A DNA stretch of 64,000 bases from Rhodopirellula baltica (GTDB taxonomy: Bacteria > Planctomycetota > Planctomycetia > Pirellulales > Pirellulaceae), in the NCBI GenBank assembly GCA_002901265.1, contig PPHI01000001.1, positions 186,001 to 250,000 on the forward strand. The letters are read 5' to 3'. This document shows positions 1 to 8,386 of the stretch, piece by piece. The notes beneath the pieces are model-generated. The model was not told where the DNA came from and ran no database searches. It saw only the letters and a program-made list of their open reading frames with translations. Position 1 is the first letter of the stretch. Each line of letters starts with the position of its first letter. Both the position numbers and the translations under genes were made by a program.

Positions 1-852
1 AAGCAAGCAGCAAAGCGTGCTGTCGATTCAAATGCAGATTTGCGTTGGGGCGAAAATCAGCAGGGGTTTCGCCGTCTGCTTCACCCCAATGGAATTTGTC
101 TGTTCGGGCGATGGGAAATCGATGCTGAGAGCGAGTACAGTGGCTACTTCGAGCAAGGGAGCAATGCACTGATTGTCGCGCGCTATTCAACCTGTTGCAC
201 CGAAACACGCCGCGGCTTTACACGTTCTTTGTCACTCGTTGGGAAATTGTTTCCGACAACTTTCCCAGATCATCCTGAGCCGCTGCGTACCGCGAATTTC
301 TATACTCAAGAAGATATTGGCGGGACTAACACCGTCTATATTAATGAAGCTGAGTTGCGGAACGCTCCAGACGTGACTCCTTGGCGGCGAGGATTGGCGC
401 TACCCATCCTCCTGCTCAGCGGGATCGTGTTCAAAGTCGTCGATCGAGAGCCCGCAATTCGGCAATTGCATACCATTGCAGAACTTGGAAAGCCGGAGGG
501 TGAATCAACCCGAGCCCCAAAATTCATGCGTTTGACGGTCTCTCAAGATCAGCCGTACATCCGGGGCGACGACATCGACTTTCGAGACGAGATTTTGGAA
601 CAACTTTACGACCGGGGAAATTCAAACCCAAGCGGTCGAAAGTTGGTTTTCAACATTGAGGTCACCGACGATGGCGTGCGACATGGTTTCCTGAAGCAAC
701 GCTGGCAATTTCGTGGCTGGAAACACATCGGACGTATCGAATTCACCGAAGCAGTGGCATCTTACAACGCAGACTTTGTTGTCCATTTTCCGCATCCAAA
801 ATGGCGGACGGACCGGAACGATCCGAAGACCCAACTGCGTCCAACGCGATAG
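1..852 (+). CDS. Catalase-like-fold hypothetical protein, 5' end outside window
   Basis: The reading frame is open from the first base, and a TTG at 40 is only an internal candidate start, so the gene most likely begins upstream. About 270-284 residues are visible, with no signal peptide or membrane segment in this part. Stretches such as GKLFPTTFPDHP, TANFYTQEDIGGT and the end VVHFPHPKW recall a poorly characterised group of catalase-superfamily proteins that accept small heme-catalase similarity but lack clear catalase active-site motifs in the part seen here. The stop lies 9 bases before the start of the following metallo-hydrolase gene, suggesting co-transcription. The family assignment comes from memory of sequence style and is tentative; catalase activity is not shown. 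Confidence 0.5.
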   Translation, partial: KQAAKRAVDSNADLRWGENQQGFRRLLHPNGICLFGRWEIDAESEYSGYFEQGSNALIVARYSTCCTETRRGFTRSLSLVGKLFPTTFPDHPEPLRTANFYTQEDIGGTNTVYINEAELRNAPDVTPWRRGLALPILLLSGIVFKVVDREPAIRQLHTIAELGKPEGESTRAPKFMRLTVSQDQPYIRGDDIDFRDEILEQLYDRGNSNPSGRKLVFNIEVTDDGVRHGFLKQRWQFRGWKHIGRIEFTEAVASYNADFVVHFPHPKWRTDRNDPKTQLRPTR

Positions 853-860
853 AGCGAAGC

Positions 861-1655
861 ATGCAGATTCACGTCACTCATTTGTCTACCGCATGTATCC
901 TTCTGGAAATCGGTTCCTTCAGGATTCTGACAGACCCCGTCTTCGACATCGGACGGCAAAGGTATCGTTTGGGGCCAGCGGCGTACGCGACCAGATTTAT
1001 CGGTCCGGCGCTGGCACCGGTATCACTTCCGCCGTTAGACCTTGTCTTGCTGACGCACGCTCATCACCTAGACAATTTAGATGTATTGGGTGAACAATTT
1101 GTAAAGACAGCGCCGCGCGTACTTACTGGAACACGTGACACTGAGCGAGCGGGCGACGGCGCGCAGCGGCTAAATGTCTGGGATTCAACGACCATTACCA
1201 CACAGGAAGGAATTGAAATCAAAATCACCGCAACACCAGCGCTGCACGGGCCGCGGTGGCTTCCTGAATCTTGGCACGTGATCGGGTTTGTTTTGGAATG
1301 GAAAGGCCAAGAGAATGGCGGGATCTATATTTCGGGAGACACAGTGTGGTTTGGAGGGATTCGAAAAATTGCCAATCGATTTAGAATCGGGACCGCAATT
1401 TTGCATCTCGGAGCCGTGAATTTTTGGCCTCCGTGGCCTTCTTTCTTGTTGCGATGCACATTCAATGGTCGAGAAGCGGCTCGCTGCGCACGGCGACTGG
1501 AAGCGAAGACCGTCATTCCCGTTCACTATGAGCGTTCCGTTTGGACGCACTTCAAAGAGTCCACTGAAAGTTACAACAACGAATTCGCCGACGCAGGAGT
1601 TGGCAGTCGAGTTCGCTGGCTTCGGCAAGGCGAACGAAGCGAATTAGTGGTTTGA
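861..1655 (+). CDS. UlaG-like metallo-beta-lactamase-fold hydrolase
   Basis: A 264-residue protein of the metallo-beta-lactamase superfamily, probably a cytoplasmic hydrolase of unknown substrate. Seen in sequence: the N-terminal strand pattern (MQIHVTHLSTACILLEI), LTDPVF, a metal-motif region LTHAHHLDNLD, a later ISGDT and a C-terminal VIPVHYE. The usual motif H-x-H-x-D-H is altered: an extra residue precedes the aspartate and the following histidine is asparagine, so metal binding may be atypical. An ATG at 801 in the same frame would overlap the upstream gene by 52 bases; I prefer the ATG at 861, where family similarity begins. It likely shares a transcript with the catalase-like gene. Confidence 0.75.
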   Translation: MQIHVTHLSTACILLEIGSFRILTDPVFDIGRQRYRLGPAAYATRFIGPALAPVSLPPLDLVLLTHAHHLDNLDVLGEQFVKTAPRVLTGTRDTERAGDGAQRLNVWDSTTITTQEGIEIKITATPALHGPRWLPESWHVIGFVLEWKGQENGGIYISGDTVWFGGIRKIANRFRIGTAILHLGAVNFWPPWPSFLLRCTFNGREAARCARRLEAKTVIPVHYERSVWTHFKESTESYNNEFADAGVGSRVRWLRQGERSELVV

Positions 1656-2290
1656 TCCTGCGTCAGTCAATTGCGGCCGACGTTCTTCCAGGCAGCGAAA
1701 GACTGGTCGGTTGAACAGAGAAGATGACTTTTCCTGCAAACTGCCGGGCTATTCTTTGGAGGTCGCCGTCGATCTCGTCGAGTTCCTTCGGGGCTCGCTT
1801 TGAGTGGTTGCTTGTTGGAGAGCTTTGACAAGATCCACGACGGAGAGACGGGGTGCTGGTGTCGTTGCAGTCGGGGTGTTTGAGTGCTTTCGACGTAGTG
1901 GATTTTGTTAAAAATCCTCTGGGTTCTGTTTCCGGATCTTTAACAAGATCCACTACGGGAGAGGCGGAGTGCTGGTGTAGAGCTGTGTTGATCTATGTTT
2001 TGGGATCGGACTTTTATCGAAGAGGACGAATGGCAAATTCACTGCGTCGCCGATCCGAAAAATAAATTGCCTGCCGGTCTTCGGCGAGCGCTTCGAACTG
2101 CAACGTGGCGGCGGTTGAAAGTAGAGTGCTGCCAGGCCGTTTCGAATCTCATCGGCCCAGATCGCGTCGCACCGAAAACAGTCGTTGCGGGGATCGAATC
2201 GAAATGGCACCGCTGCTGCGAATACTTGGGTAAGTATCGAACGTTCGAAGCCCGACAGCTTGAGCGTGCCTTCTTGGAATTCGATTGAGC
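1656..2290. other. Intergenic spacer without convincing gene
   Basis: This 635-base stretch lies between two genes that converge on it. Short open frames on both strands have no recognisable protein signature and no good start context. The left half carries a repeat pair and a long inverted repeat, listed separately. The right half (about 2000-2290) shows no structure that I can name. Confidence 0.6.
1827..1978. repeat. REP-like repeats with long inverted repeat
   Basis: Two directly repeated blocks (1827-1862 and 1942-1978) share the pattern ACAAGATCCAC, then GGAGAG, then GTGCTGGTGT. Between them, arms at 1894-1912 (cgtagtggattttgttaaa) and 1939-1957 form a 19-base inverted repeat with one mismatch and a 26-base loop. 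The element could fold into a strong hairpin and so end transcription of the upstream pair of genes. The minus-strand core CGTAGTGGATC is shared by several arms, so this appears to be a short dispersed repeat family rather than one terminator. Confidence 0.65.
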
Positions 2291-3076
2291 TTATGAACGG
2301 GCTGGACCATCCTGTCCGGGTGCGAGTCGTCGATCACCGTCACGATAGGACACGACGTCAGGGTGTGGTGTTTGCGAGTTGCGAGGAGCCATTCCAATCC
2401 ACAGGAGACGCATGTGGTACCAAAACCCAAACTCGCGTGCTTTGCGAGCCGAACTATGGATGCGATTTCGTAGCAGGTGCGACCGACCATATAAGACAGT
2501 CAGTCGCTTGCTGAGCGCCATGTCTTCGCCTTCGCAAAGGCCCTCGGGAAAACCGCCCGCACCTTCGAATGCGTCGCGTCTGACGAAAAAGTAGCACCCG
2601 TAAGCGCACTTGCACCACCGTGCGTAATAGAAGTTGTAAAAGATGCCAAGGAAAGACGCCCATCGAGGGCACTCGTCAGAGGGCGCGACGAGAGCTGAAC
2701 CCCATGTGGCGCCTTGGTCCAAAGCGGTCAGGGTTTCCTTCAGCAGCAGCGGATCGACCACGGTGTCGGCGTCGACAAAGATCAATCGTTGTCCGTTGGA
2801 AACAGAGAAACCTCGATTGCGAGCAGCGCCAATATCACCACCGCCGGATTGAACCGTCATCGCACCGTGCGTCTGGGCGATGGTTAAGGTGGCGTCTTTC
2901 GAATCGTCATCGACAACGATGACCTCGTAGTCGTCAGCGTCCAGCAAGCCAGCTACCGAACGACGGATCGCCAAGATCGTCGACGCGATCAAGGCCGCTT
3001 CGTTGCAAGCGGGAACGATGAAGGACAGCGTGGTCGTCAAAGAGGTTTCCTCGTCGCTGGGAACGGAAGAAAGCAC
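2291..3076 (-). CDS. Family 2 glycosyltransferase
   Basis: GT-A fold glycosyltransferase that would move a sugar from a nucleotide donor to an unknown acceptor. Seen: the start of the fold LSFIVPACNEAALI, the VIVVDDDSKD strand, GAARNRG, and the metal-binding IFVDADT, followed by EGEDMALSKRL. About 261 residues if it begins at the GTG at 3076, which has an AGGG about 10 bases upstream. The frame is open to an ATG at 3262, but that would overlap the divergent dehydrogenase gene and add about 62 residues unlike the family. No membrane segments are evident, so it is probably cytoplasmic. The last 15 residues look unusual and might reflect a small frame error. Confidence 0.8.
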   Translation of the reverse strand: MLSSVPSDEETSLTTTLSFIVPACNEAALIASTILAIRRSVAGLLDADDYEVIVVDDDSKDATLTIAQTHGAMTVQSGGGDIGAARNRGFSVSNGQRLIFVDADTVVDPLLLKETLTALDQGATWGSALVAPSDECPRWASFLGIFYNFYYARWCKCAYGCYFFVRRDAFEGAGGFPEGLCEGEDMALSKRLTVLYGRSHLLRNRIHSSARKAREFGFWYHMRLLWIGMAPRNSQTPHPDVVSYRDGDRRLAPGQDGPARS

Positions 3077-3224
3077 GGTCGCCAGCCCTTGGGAGGGGCA
3101 TTCAGTCTGGCGTGCTCGTGCACCAAAATCAAGGCGTCGGGAGCTAGCCTTGGCCCTACGATGAAGGGACAACGAAGTTACCACGCACTTTTCAAATACA
3201 AGCACGATTAAAACAAGGCAACGA

Positions 3225-4229
3225 ATGTTCAAAGCGTACGCCGCAAGCAGTCCAGACAGCAAATTCGAAGTGATCGAGTTTGATCCTGGACCTTTGGGTT
3301 TGGACGAAGTCGAAATCGATGTCGATTACTGTGGGATTTGCCACAGCGACTTGAGCATGAAGCAAAACGATTGGGAGATGACCAGTTATCCGTTTGTCGG
3401 CGGTCACGAAGTCGTCGGACGCGTTACGAAATTTGGCGATGGCGTCGAAGGCCTTGACGTCGGCCAGTTGGTCGGTGTCGGCTGGACTGCGTCGTCGTGC
3501 CTGCGTTGCGACCAGTGTCAAAGCGGCTACCAAAACCGCTGCCCTGAGGCAGTTGGCACCATCGTCGGCCGTCACGGCGGTTTTGCCAACCGACTACGCT
3601 CGCAAGCGGCGTGGACGATCCCGATCCCTGAGGGTGTGGATGCTGTTGACTGTGGGCCGCTGTTTTGCGGCGGATTGACGGTGTTCAATCCGTTCGTCGA
3701 AAACGATATCAAGCCGACCGGTCGTGTCGCCGTGATCGGGATCGGCGGGCTGGGGCACATGGCGTTGCAATTCGCGAACGCTTGGGGATGCGAAGTCACC
3801 GCATTCAGTACGTCGCCTGACAAAGAGAGCGAAGCTCGTGAAATGGGCGCTCACCATTTTTTGAATTCGCGTGACCCCGATGCCTTGCAATCGGTCGCTG
3901 GCAAGTTCGATATGGTGCTCGACACGGTCAACGTGAGCCTGGACTTTGACGCCTACCTGAGCACGCTTCGTCCCGGCGGTATCTTCCATGTGGTTGGTGC
4001 GGTCCCCAAAATTGAAGCGACGGGCTTCTCGCTACTGATGGGGCAAAAGTCGATCAGCGGTTCGCCTACCGGCGCGATTGTCCGCGCTAAGGAAATGCTT
4101 GAGTTCTGTGCCCGGCATTCGATCAAACCGATGATTGAAACGTTTCCGATGAGCGAGGTCAACGAAGCGATGCAGCACCTCGCCGATGGAAAAGCACGCT
4201 ACCGAATCGTGTTGAAATCGGATTGGTGA
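3225..4229 (+). CDS. Zinc-dependent NAD(P) alcohol dehydrogenase, CAD-like
   Basis: A 334-residue medium-chain dehydrogenase/reductase that interconverts alcohols and aldehydes with NAD(P). Catalytic zinc ligands are visible as C36 in CGICHSDL and H61-E62 in GGHEVVGRV. The structural zinc site is the four-cysteine run CLRCDQC...NRC near residues 85-100. The dinucleotide-binding loop is GIGGLGHMALQ. This arrangement is typical of the cinnamyl-alcohol-dehydrogenase/YahK group with broad aldehyde-reductase activity. It is divergent from the glycosyltransferase and convergent with the phosphodiesterase, so it is probably a single-gene unit. The natural substrate cannot be told from sequence. Confidence 0.9.
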   Translation: MFKAYAASSPDSKFEVIEFDPGPLGLDEVEIDVDYCGICHSDLSMKQNDWEMTSYPFVGGHEVVGRVTKFGDGVEGLDVGQLVGVGWTASSCLRCDQCQSGYQNRCPEAVGTIVGRHGGFANRLRSQAAWTIPIPEGVDAVDCGPLFCGGLTVFNPFVENDIKPTGRVAVIGIGGLGHMALQFANAWGCEVTAFSTSPDKESEAREMGAHHFLNSRDPDALQSVAGKFDMVLDTVNVSLDFDAYLSTLRPGGIFHVVGAVPKIEATGFSLLMGQKSISGSPTGAIVRAKEMLEFCARHSIKPMIETFPMSEVNEAMQHLADGKARYRIVLKSDW

Positions 4230-4315
4230 GCGACGGGAGTTTGACCGAGCCTGAATCCAGGTGTGTGACAAGGCAGGGGCCACGTCACAGGCCTTCATAG
4301 CACTCATGCTCGGCG

Positions 4316-5239
4316 TTAGCGTTTTGCCGATGCCTTGTTGACCGCGGCGGTGAACCGTTTCGGTTCGTCGGTCGCATACCAGCGGATTCCGATCGCCATC
4401 AGTTCGGCGATCGATTCGTTGTCAAATTGGAATGGGAAAACTTCCAAGTCGATCTCGGCGGCTTGAGTCTTTGCAAGTGCATCAGCCAAATACTCACGCT
4501 CGATTTGGTAGCGAAAGTCACCCGCTTGCTCTTGATCGTGCAGGTGCAATTGCACTTGATCGACACCGTCAAAATTGGATGCGACGACAATTTCGAATTT
4601 GTCTTTGATCTCTTGCGCGGTTCCGCCGATCCAAATCATCGTCCGCAGGCCTTCGGTGATCTGTTTCAAGGTCTTGCAGTCGGACTGTCGCGGGCTGGCA
4701 ATCAGGATCTGCTCGTTCACAGAGTATTGGTCGATCAGTTTGCCGAGTTTGGCCAAATCGACATCCTTGAGATCCAGATAGACGAGCCGCTGCTTGTCTT
4801 CCTGCATCTTTTGAAAGACCTCTTCGAGAGTCGGCACGATCTCTCCTTTGAAGTCTTCGCTAAAGCGGACGCCGGCATCCCAACGACGGATTTCGTCGAA
4901 CGCCAGCTTGTTGATTTTGGTTCCGCTGATCGATGCGGGGGCATTCGTCGTGCGCGCCATCGTCGCGTCATGCAAACAGATAACGACACCGTCTTTCGTC
5001 GTGCGAATGTCAAACTCTGGGATGCCGCCAAGGCCCCAGGTATACATTGCGGCGCCGATGGTGTTGTCAGGTGCTTCGTGAGCACCGCCACCCCGGTGGG
5101 CTTGCCAGTAAACTTTCGACGCATCGTCACCGGCATCGGCAACCTGTGCAGCCAAGGTTACTGACAGCACCACAGCGGCCAACAACGCAGACTTCGACGT
5201 TCGGACAAGGGACGCAGGGATGATGGCGAGCGACGGCAT
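4316..5239 (-). CDS. Secreted glycerophosphodiester phosphodiesterase
   Basis: A 307-residue enzyme of the GDPD family, which hydrolyses glycerophosphodiesters to glycerol 3-phosphate and an alcohol. The N-terminus carries a hydrophobic export signal (SALLAAVVLSVTLAAQVADA). The catalytic part shows AHRGGGAHEAPDNT with the first active-site histidine, then PEFDIRTTKDG with the metal-binding acidic pair, and LHDATMARTT with the second histidine. Length fits a single-domain bacterial GDPD. It would act outside the cytoplasmic membrane on lipid head groups. The gene stands alone between a convergent dehydrogenase and a 180-base gap. Confidence 0.9.
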   Translation of the reverse strand: MPSLAIIPASLVRTSKSALLAAVVLSVTLAAQVADAGDDASKVYWQAHRGGGAHEAPDNTIGAAMYTWGLGGIPEFDIRTTKDGVVICLHDATMARTTNAPASISGTKINKLAFDEIRRWDAGVRFSEDFKGEIVPTLEEVFQKMQEDKQRLVYLDLKDVDLAKLGKLIDQYSVNEQILIASPRQSDCKTLKQITEGLRTMIWIGGTAQEIKDKFEIVVASNFDGVDQVQLHLHDQEQAGDFRYQIEREYLADALAKTQAAEIDLEVFPFQFDNESIAELMAIGIRWYATDEPKRFTAAVNKASAKR

Positions 5240-5422
5240 GTGAATTCGACCGGGGATTTGTTTGGAAGGCAGGTCTATTGGTGTGGGCCGAGATTATAAA
5301 TCAACGCCGCCATCGCCAAACAACCACCCAGATTTGTCGAAGGACAGTCCTTCGCGAATTCTTCACGTGAACGCGAAATCGCTTTCGCAGTTCGACGGCC
5401 CTGATGCTTGTGTCGCTGATGC

Positions 5423-6304
5423 TTACTTCGCAGCGTCGAACTGTTTCTTGAACCACTCCAGCGATTCGGTGATCGCCTGGGGCATGTCGTTTTCCAAGCC
5501 GTGTCCCGAATTTTCATAGAGGATGAATTGGTTTTCGACGTCAGTGGCGTCCATCTTGTCGTGGATCATGCGGCCTTGTTCGGGCAGGACTAACGTGTCT
5601 TTTCCGCCAGAGATGATCAGGCAGGGGGCGTCGTCAGCGGTCACGTGATACAGCGGCGACACCGCTTTGGCTTCGTCTTTGGTAATGTCCAGAGCTGGGA
5701 AACGTCGGTACTGGTCGGCCAGCCCTGGAGTGCTCCAGACATAGTTCGTCAGATCGCTTGGCGGCACCAAGGCGACGCCTGCGGTGATGCGACTGCTTGT
5801 CTTTGCCAACGGATCGTCGGACTCGGCATCACCGTCATCGCCGGTGGTCGCCAGCATCAACGTCAGATGCCCACCGGCACTCATCCCGATCACGCCGATT
5901 CGATTCGGATCGATGTCATACGATTCTGCATCGCGACGAATGAACCGAATCGCTTGCCGGACGTCGCTGACCGCTTCGGCGATCGAATACCGAGGGCTGC
6001 TGCCATGCCGGACGGCGAAGGTTTTGTAACCTGCGGCAAGGAAGGGCGAGAGAATGAATCGGGTCTGCTGCGGTGGGTTCCACTTTGAATGCCAACCACC
6101 GCTGACGATGAACACCACTGCCGATCCGTTTGCAGGTGACGTGGGTTCAAAGACGTCAAACGTCAGCGCCAATCCGTCTTTGTGACCATAGATGACTTCG
6201 CGATAATCGTCGTCGGCAGCAGTCACGCTGGAAGCAGGAAGGGTGAGACTCAATAGAAACGTCGCAATTAGCCACCAAAGAAAACGTTGCCACCGCTTCG
6301 ACAT
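5423..6304 (-). CDS. Secreted alpha/beta-hydrolase esterase (BD-FAE/lipase-like)
   Basis: A 293-residue serine hydrolase with an N-terminal export signal. The nucleophile elbow is GMSAGGH, the oxyanion-hole strand is VVFIVSGGWHSKWN, and the C-terminal ENSGHGLEND supplies the likely catalytic histidine. An aspartate in the ISGGKDTLVLPEQ segment completes the triad. Proteins of this build cleave carboxyl esters, including acetylated or feruloylated polysaccharides in planctomycetes; the real substrate is unknown. It sits 15 bases downstream of the aminopropyltransferase gene on the same strand, so it may be read through from the polyamine operon, though its secretion points to a separate job. 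Confidence 0.85.
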   Translation of the reverse strand: MSKRWQRFLWWLIATFLLSLTLPASSVTAADDDYREVIYGHKDGLALTFDVFEPTSPANGSAVVFIVSGGWHSKWNPPQQTRFILSPFLAAGYKTFAVRHGSSPRYSIAEAVSDVRQAIRFIRRDAESYDIDPNRIGVIGMSAGGHLTLMLATTGDDGDAESDDPLAKTSSRITAGVALVPPSDLTNYVWSTPGLADQYRRFPALDITKDEAKAVSPLYHVTADDAPCLIISGGKDTLVLPEQGRMIHDKMDATDVENQFILYENSGHGLENDMPQAITESLEWFKKQFDAAK

Positions 6305-6319
6305 GTGAGACTCCGTGAA

Positions 6320-7852
6320 TCAATGCGACCATTCTTGTTCGTAATAGCGGACCAAAACCTGATCGTTCAAGCGATTGGCTTCGATTTCGATCGGCCGAAC
6401 ATCGACAGGCAAATCGAACATCGCGGCACGATTGGATTCGTCAAGGTAACGCAGTCCGCCGGGCAGTGTTTGTAACGCCAAGTAACGCCCATCCGTTGTA
6501 CTTTGCAGCGGCGTCTTGCCGGCGAGCGCAAACCCCCAGACCCCGAACGTCGGCACCGACGCACGGTAACCGCGCACGTCAAAACCGGCTTGGCGAATCG
6601 TTTCCAGGATACACCAGTAGGACTTGGGAGCGACCAATGGCGAGGTGCATTGGACCGAAACGATCGCATCCGCAGTCAAGCGTTCTCGTAACATCGCGAA
6701 AAACCGCGTCGTATACAGCTTTCCGACCGAATAGGTGCCTGGATCCGGAAAGTCGATGATCGCGGCGTCAAATTGTTCGTCGTCTTCACCGATCCAGACA
6801 AAGGCATCGCGATTGATCACGCTGACTCGTGGATCGGAGAGTGCCCATTGATTGAGTTCCACCAGAGGGCCGAACTCCGTCGCCAAGCGTGTCATCGCCG
6901 GGTCCAGATCGACCAACGTGACTGACCGAACGTCTGGGTAACGCAGGATCTCGCGTACGGCCAAACCGTCGCCGCCGCCGAGTACCAGGACATTTTCGAA
7001 GCGTTTTGCCGCACCGATCACCGGATGCACGAGGGCTTCGTGGTAGCGATACTCGTCGCGTGAATTGAATTGCAAGTGACCGTTGAGATGCAACTGGAAA
7101 TCATCGCGTTGTTCGGTCACGACGATACGTTGGAATTGAGACTGCGTTGCATAAACGATCGGATGATCCAAGATCGCTTCTTCGGACCAGTGGGTGAACG
7201 TGTCTGCTTTAATAAACACGACCGCCAAGATCCCGACGACAACAAAACCACGTCCGCGAAGCCCGGCCAATCCGCGACTAGAAAGCAATGGTCGCAGCAA
7301 GTAGGTGCCCCAAAGTCCGACGGCGGCGTTTAACAATCCAAACAAAAGCGACGTCCGCACTAAACCCAAACGCGGCACCAGCAAGACCGGAAACAACACT
7401 GACGCCAGCAGCGCTCCGATGTAGTCGAACGTCAAAACGCGGGCCACCAATTCGCGAAAGTCCAGATGTTCGCGCATGATCCGCATCAGTAGCGGCAATT
7501 CCAACCCCACGAGCGTTCCGATCAACACGACCGAACTGAACAACGCCGTCTGGAACCACGCGATGTGACCGAAGGCAATAAACAGTAGCGGCGTCGACAG
7601 TCCGCCCAGCAAGGCGAGCGCAAGTTCGATTTCGATAAAGGTGCGGGCGAGACGTTCGTCAACGTATTTCGACAGCCACGAGCCGATCCCGAGGGCAGAC
7701 AAATAAACGCCAATCACAAACGAAAACTGAGTGACGCTGTCGCCAAGCAGATAGCTGGCCAACGTCCCGGCGAGCAATTCGTAAATCAGCCCGCACGTCG
7801 CGATGACGAGAACGTTTAGATACAGCAAGTAGTTCGGCGCGCGATTGATCAT
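6320..7852 (-). CDS. Membrane-bound spermidine synthase-like aminopropyltransferase
   Basis: A 510-residue fusion. Roughly the first 220 residues hold about seven hydrophobic membrane spans (for example [20 protein letters not shown]). The C-terminal half is a soluble spermidine-synthase domain with the decarboxylated-AdoMet site [27 protein letters not shown] and [11 protein letters not shown]. The family transfers an aminopropyl group to a polyamine such as putrescine. Its start overlaps the stop of the upstream DUF350 gene by 4 bases, and an AdoMet decarboxylase, which makes its co-substrate, is encoded in the same operon. This strongly supports a real aminopropyltransferase held at the inner membrane; the acceptor amine is not known. 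Confidence 0.9.
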   Translation of the reverse strand: MINRAPNYLLYLNVLVIATCGLIYELLAGTLASYLLGDSVTQFSFVIGVYLSALGIGSWLSKYVDERLARTFIEIELALALLGGLSTPLLFIAFGHIAWFQTALFSSVVLIGTLVGLELPLLMRIMREHLDFRELVARVLTFDYIGALLASVLFPVLLVPRLGLVRTSLLFGLLNAAVGLWGTYLLRPLLSSRGLAGLRGRGFVVVGILAVVFIKADTFTHWSEEAILDHPIVYATQSQFQRIVVTEQRDDFQLHLNGHLQFNSRDEYRYHEALVHPVIGAAKRFENVLVLGGGDGLAVREILRYPDVRSVTLVDLDPAMTRLATEFGPLVELNQWALSDPRVSVINRDAFVWIGEDDEQFDAAIIDFPDPGTYSVGKLYTTRFFAMLRERLTADAIVSVQCTSPLVAPKSYWCILETIRQAGFDVRGYRASVPTFGVWGFALAGKTPLQSTTDGRYLALQTLPGGLRYLDESNRAAMFDLPVDVRPIEIEANRLNDQVLVRYYEQEWSH

Positions 7853-8142
7853 CCGAGGATGGCTGCGGCGATGATGAGAGAGATACCTAACACGATCGCG
7901 CCGACGATTGTCCCGAGTGCTTGATTGTGTTCCTCGACGATCTCATGGTAGATCGAAAAAGGCGTCAGCTTTTCCATCACGAGGATACAAACGCCCAAGA
8001 CGATGATCCCGATCACCGAAAAGATCACCGCGGCAAGGACGTGGCCGCCGAGGATGCTCATTCCGGATGCCGCTTCTTGCGCAGCCGGCAGCCCGGATGA
8101 CGTTGCTTGCGCCAAAGGCAAGAGGACTTGAAGAGGTTGCAT
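7849..8142 (-). CDS. DUF350 small membrane protein
   Basis: A 97-residue protein with two long hydrophobic segments ([19 protein letters not shown] and [20 protein letters not shown]) joined by a charged loop, matching the DUF350 build of paired helices; larger members carry duplicates of this unit. The chosen ATG at 8142 has GGAG about 10 bases upstream; longer in-frame starts to 8286 would run into the small gene before it. DUF350 members are known beside SPFH, PspA and aminopropyltransferase genes in many bacteria, but their molecular role is unknown. Here it overlaps the aminopropyltransferase start by 4 bases, pointing to coupled translation. Confidence 0.85.
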   Translation of the reverse strand: MQPLQVLLPLAQATSSGLPAAQEAASGMSILGGHVLAAVIFSVIGIIVLGVCILVMEKLTPFSIYHEIVEEHNQALGTIVGAIVLGISLIIAAAILG

Positions 8143-8191
8143 GTTTCGCTTCTCCGTTGCTGTTGGATGAATCGCCGCTGGCGGCTTGAGT

Positions 8192-8383
8192 TTATTTTCC
8201 GACGCCCCACGATCCGCCATAGGATCGCCCGCCGCCGAGGTAGCTGGTGCCATAAGGCCGACCGCTGGAATAGCCACTGCCGCCAAAGCTCGGTGACTTC
8301 CATCCCAGCGCGGTCGCCACCGTGAACCAAGAACAGATGACGATGCCGACAGTCAAGTAAGTGAACCAGATCGCTTTTTTCAT
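8192..8383 (-). CDS. Small membrane protein with glycine/tyrosine-rich tail
   Basis: A 63-residue frame in the same orientation as its neighbours, 3 bases after the DUF4178 gene and 49 bases before the DUF350 start. It has one N-terminal membrane span (IWFTYLTVGIVICSWFTVA) after a lysine pair, then a low-complexity tail rich in Gly, Ser and Tyr (GGSGYSSGRPYGTSY). The ATG at 8383 and its tight placement inside the operon argue that it is real. I do not recognise a family. It might be an anchor or assembly partner for the SPFH or DUF350 proteins, which is inference only. Confidence 0.6.
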   Translation of the reverse strand: MKKAIWFTYLTVGIVICSWFTVATALGWKSPSFGGSGYSSGRPYGTSYLGGGRSYGGSWGVGK

Positions 8384-8386
8384 CGC

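Noticed and set aside
2149-2490. Minus-strand frame as a frameshifted end of the glycosyltransferase
   Set aside because: Joining it gives no better family match, and the present C-terminus is acceptable, so I did not count it among the frameshifts.
4427-5164. 245-codon plus-strand frame over the GDPD gene
   Set aside because: Antisense shadow; the minus-strand enzyme has intact catalytic motifs.
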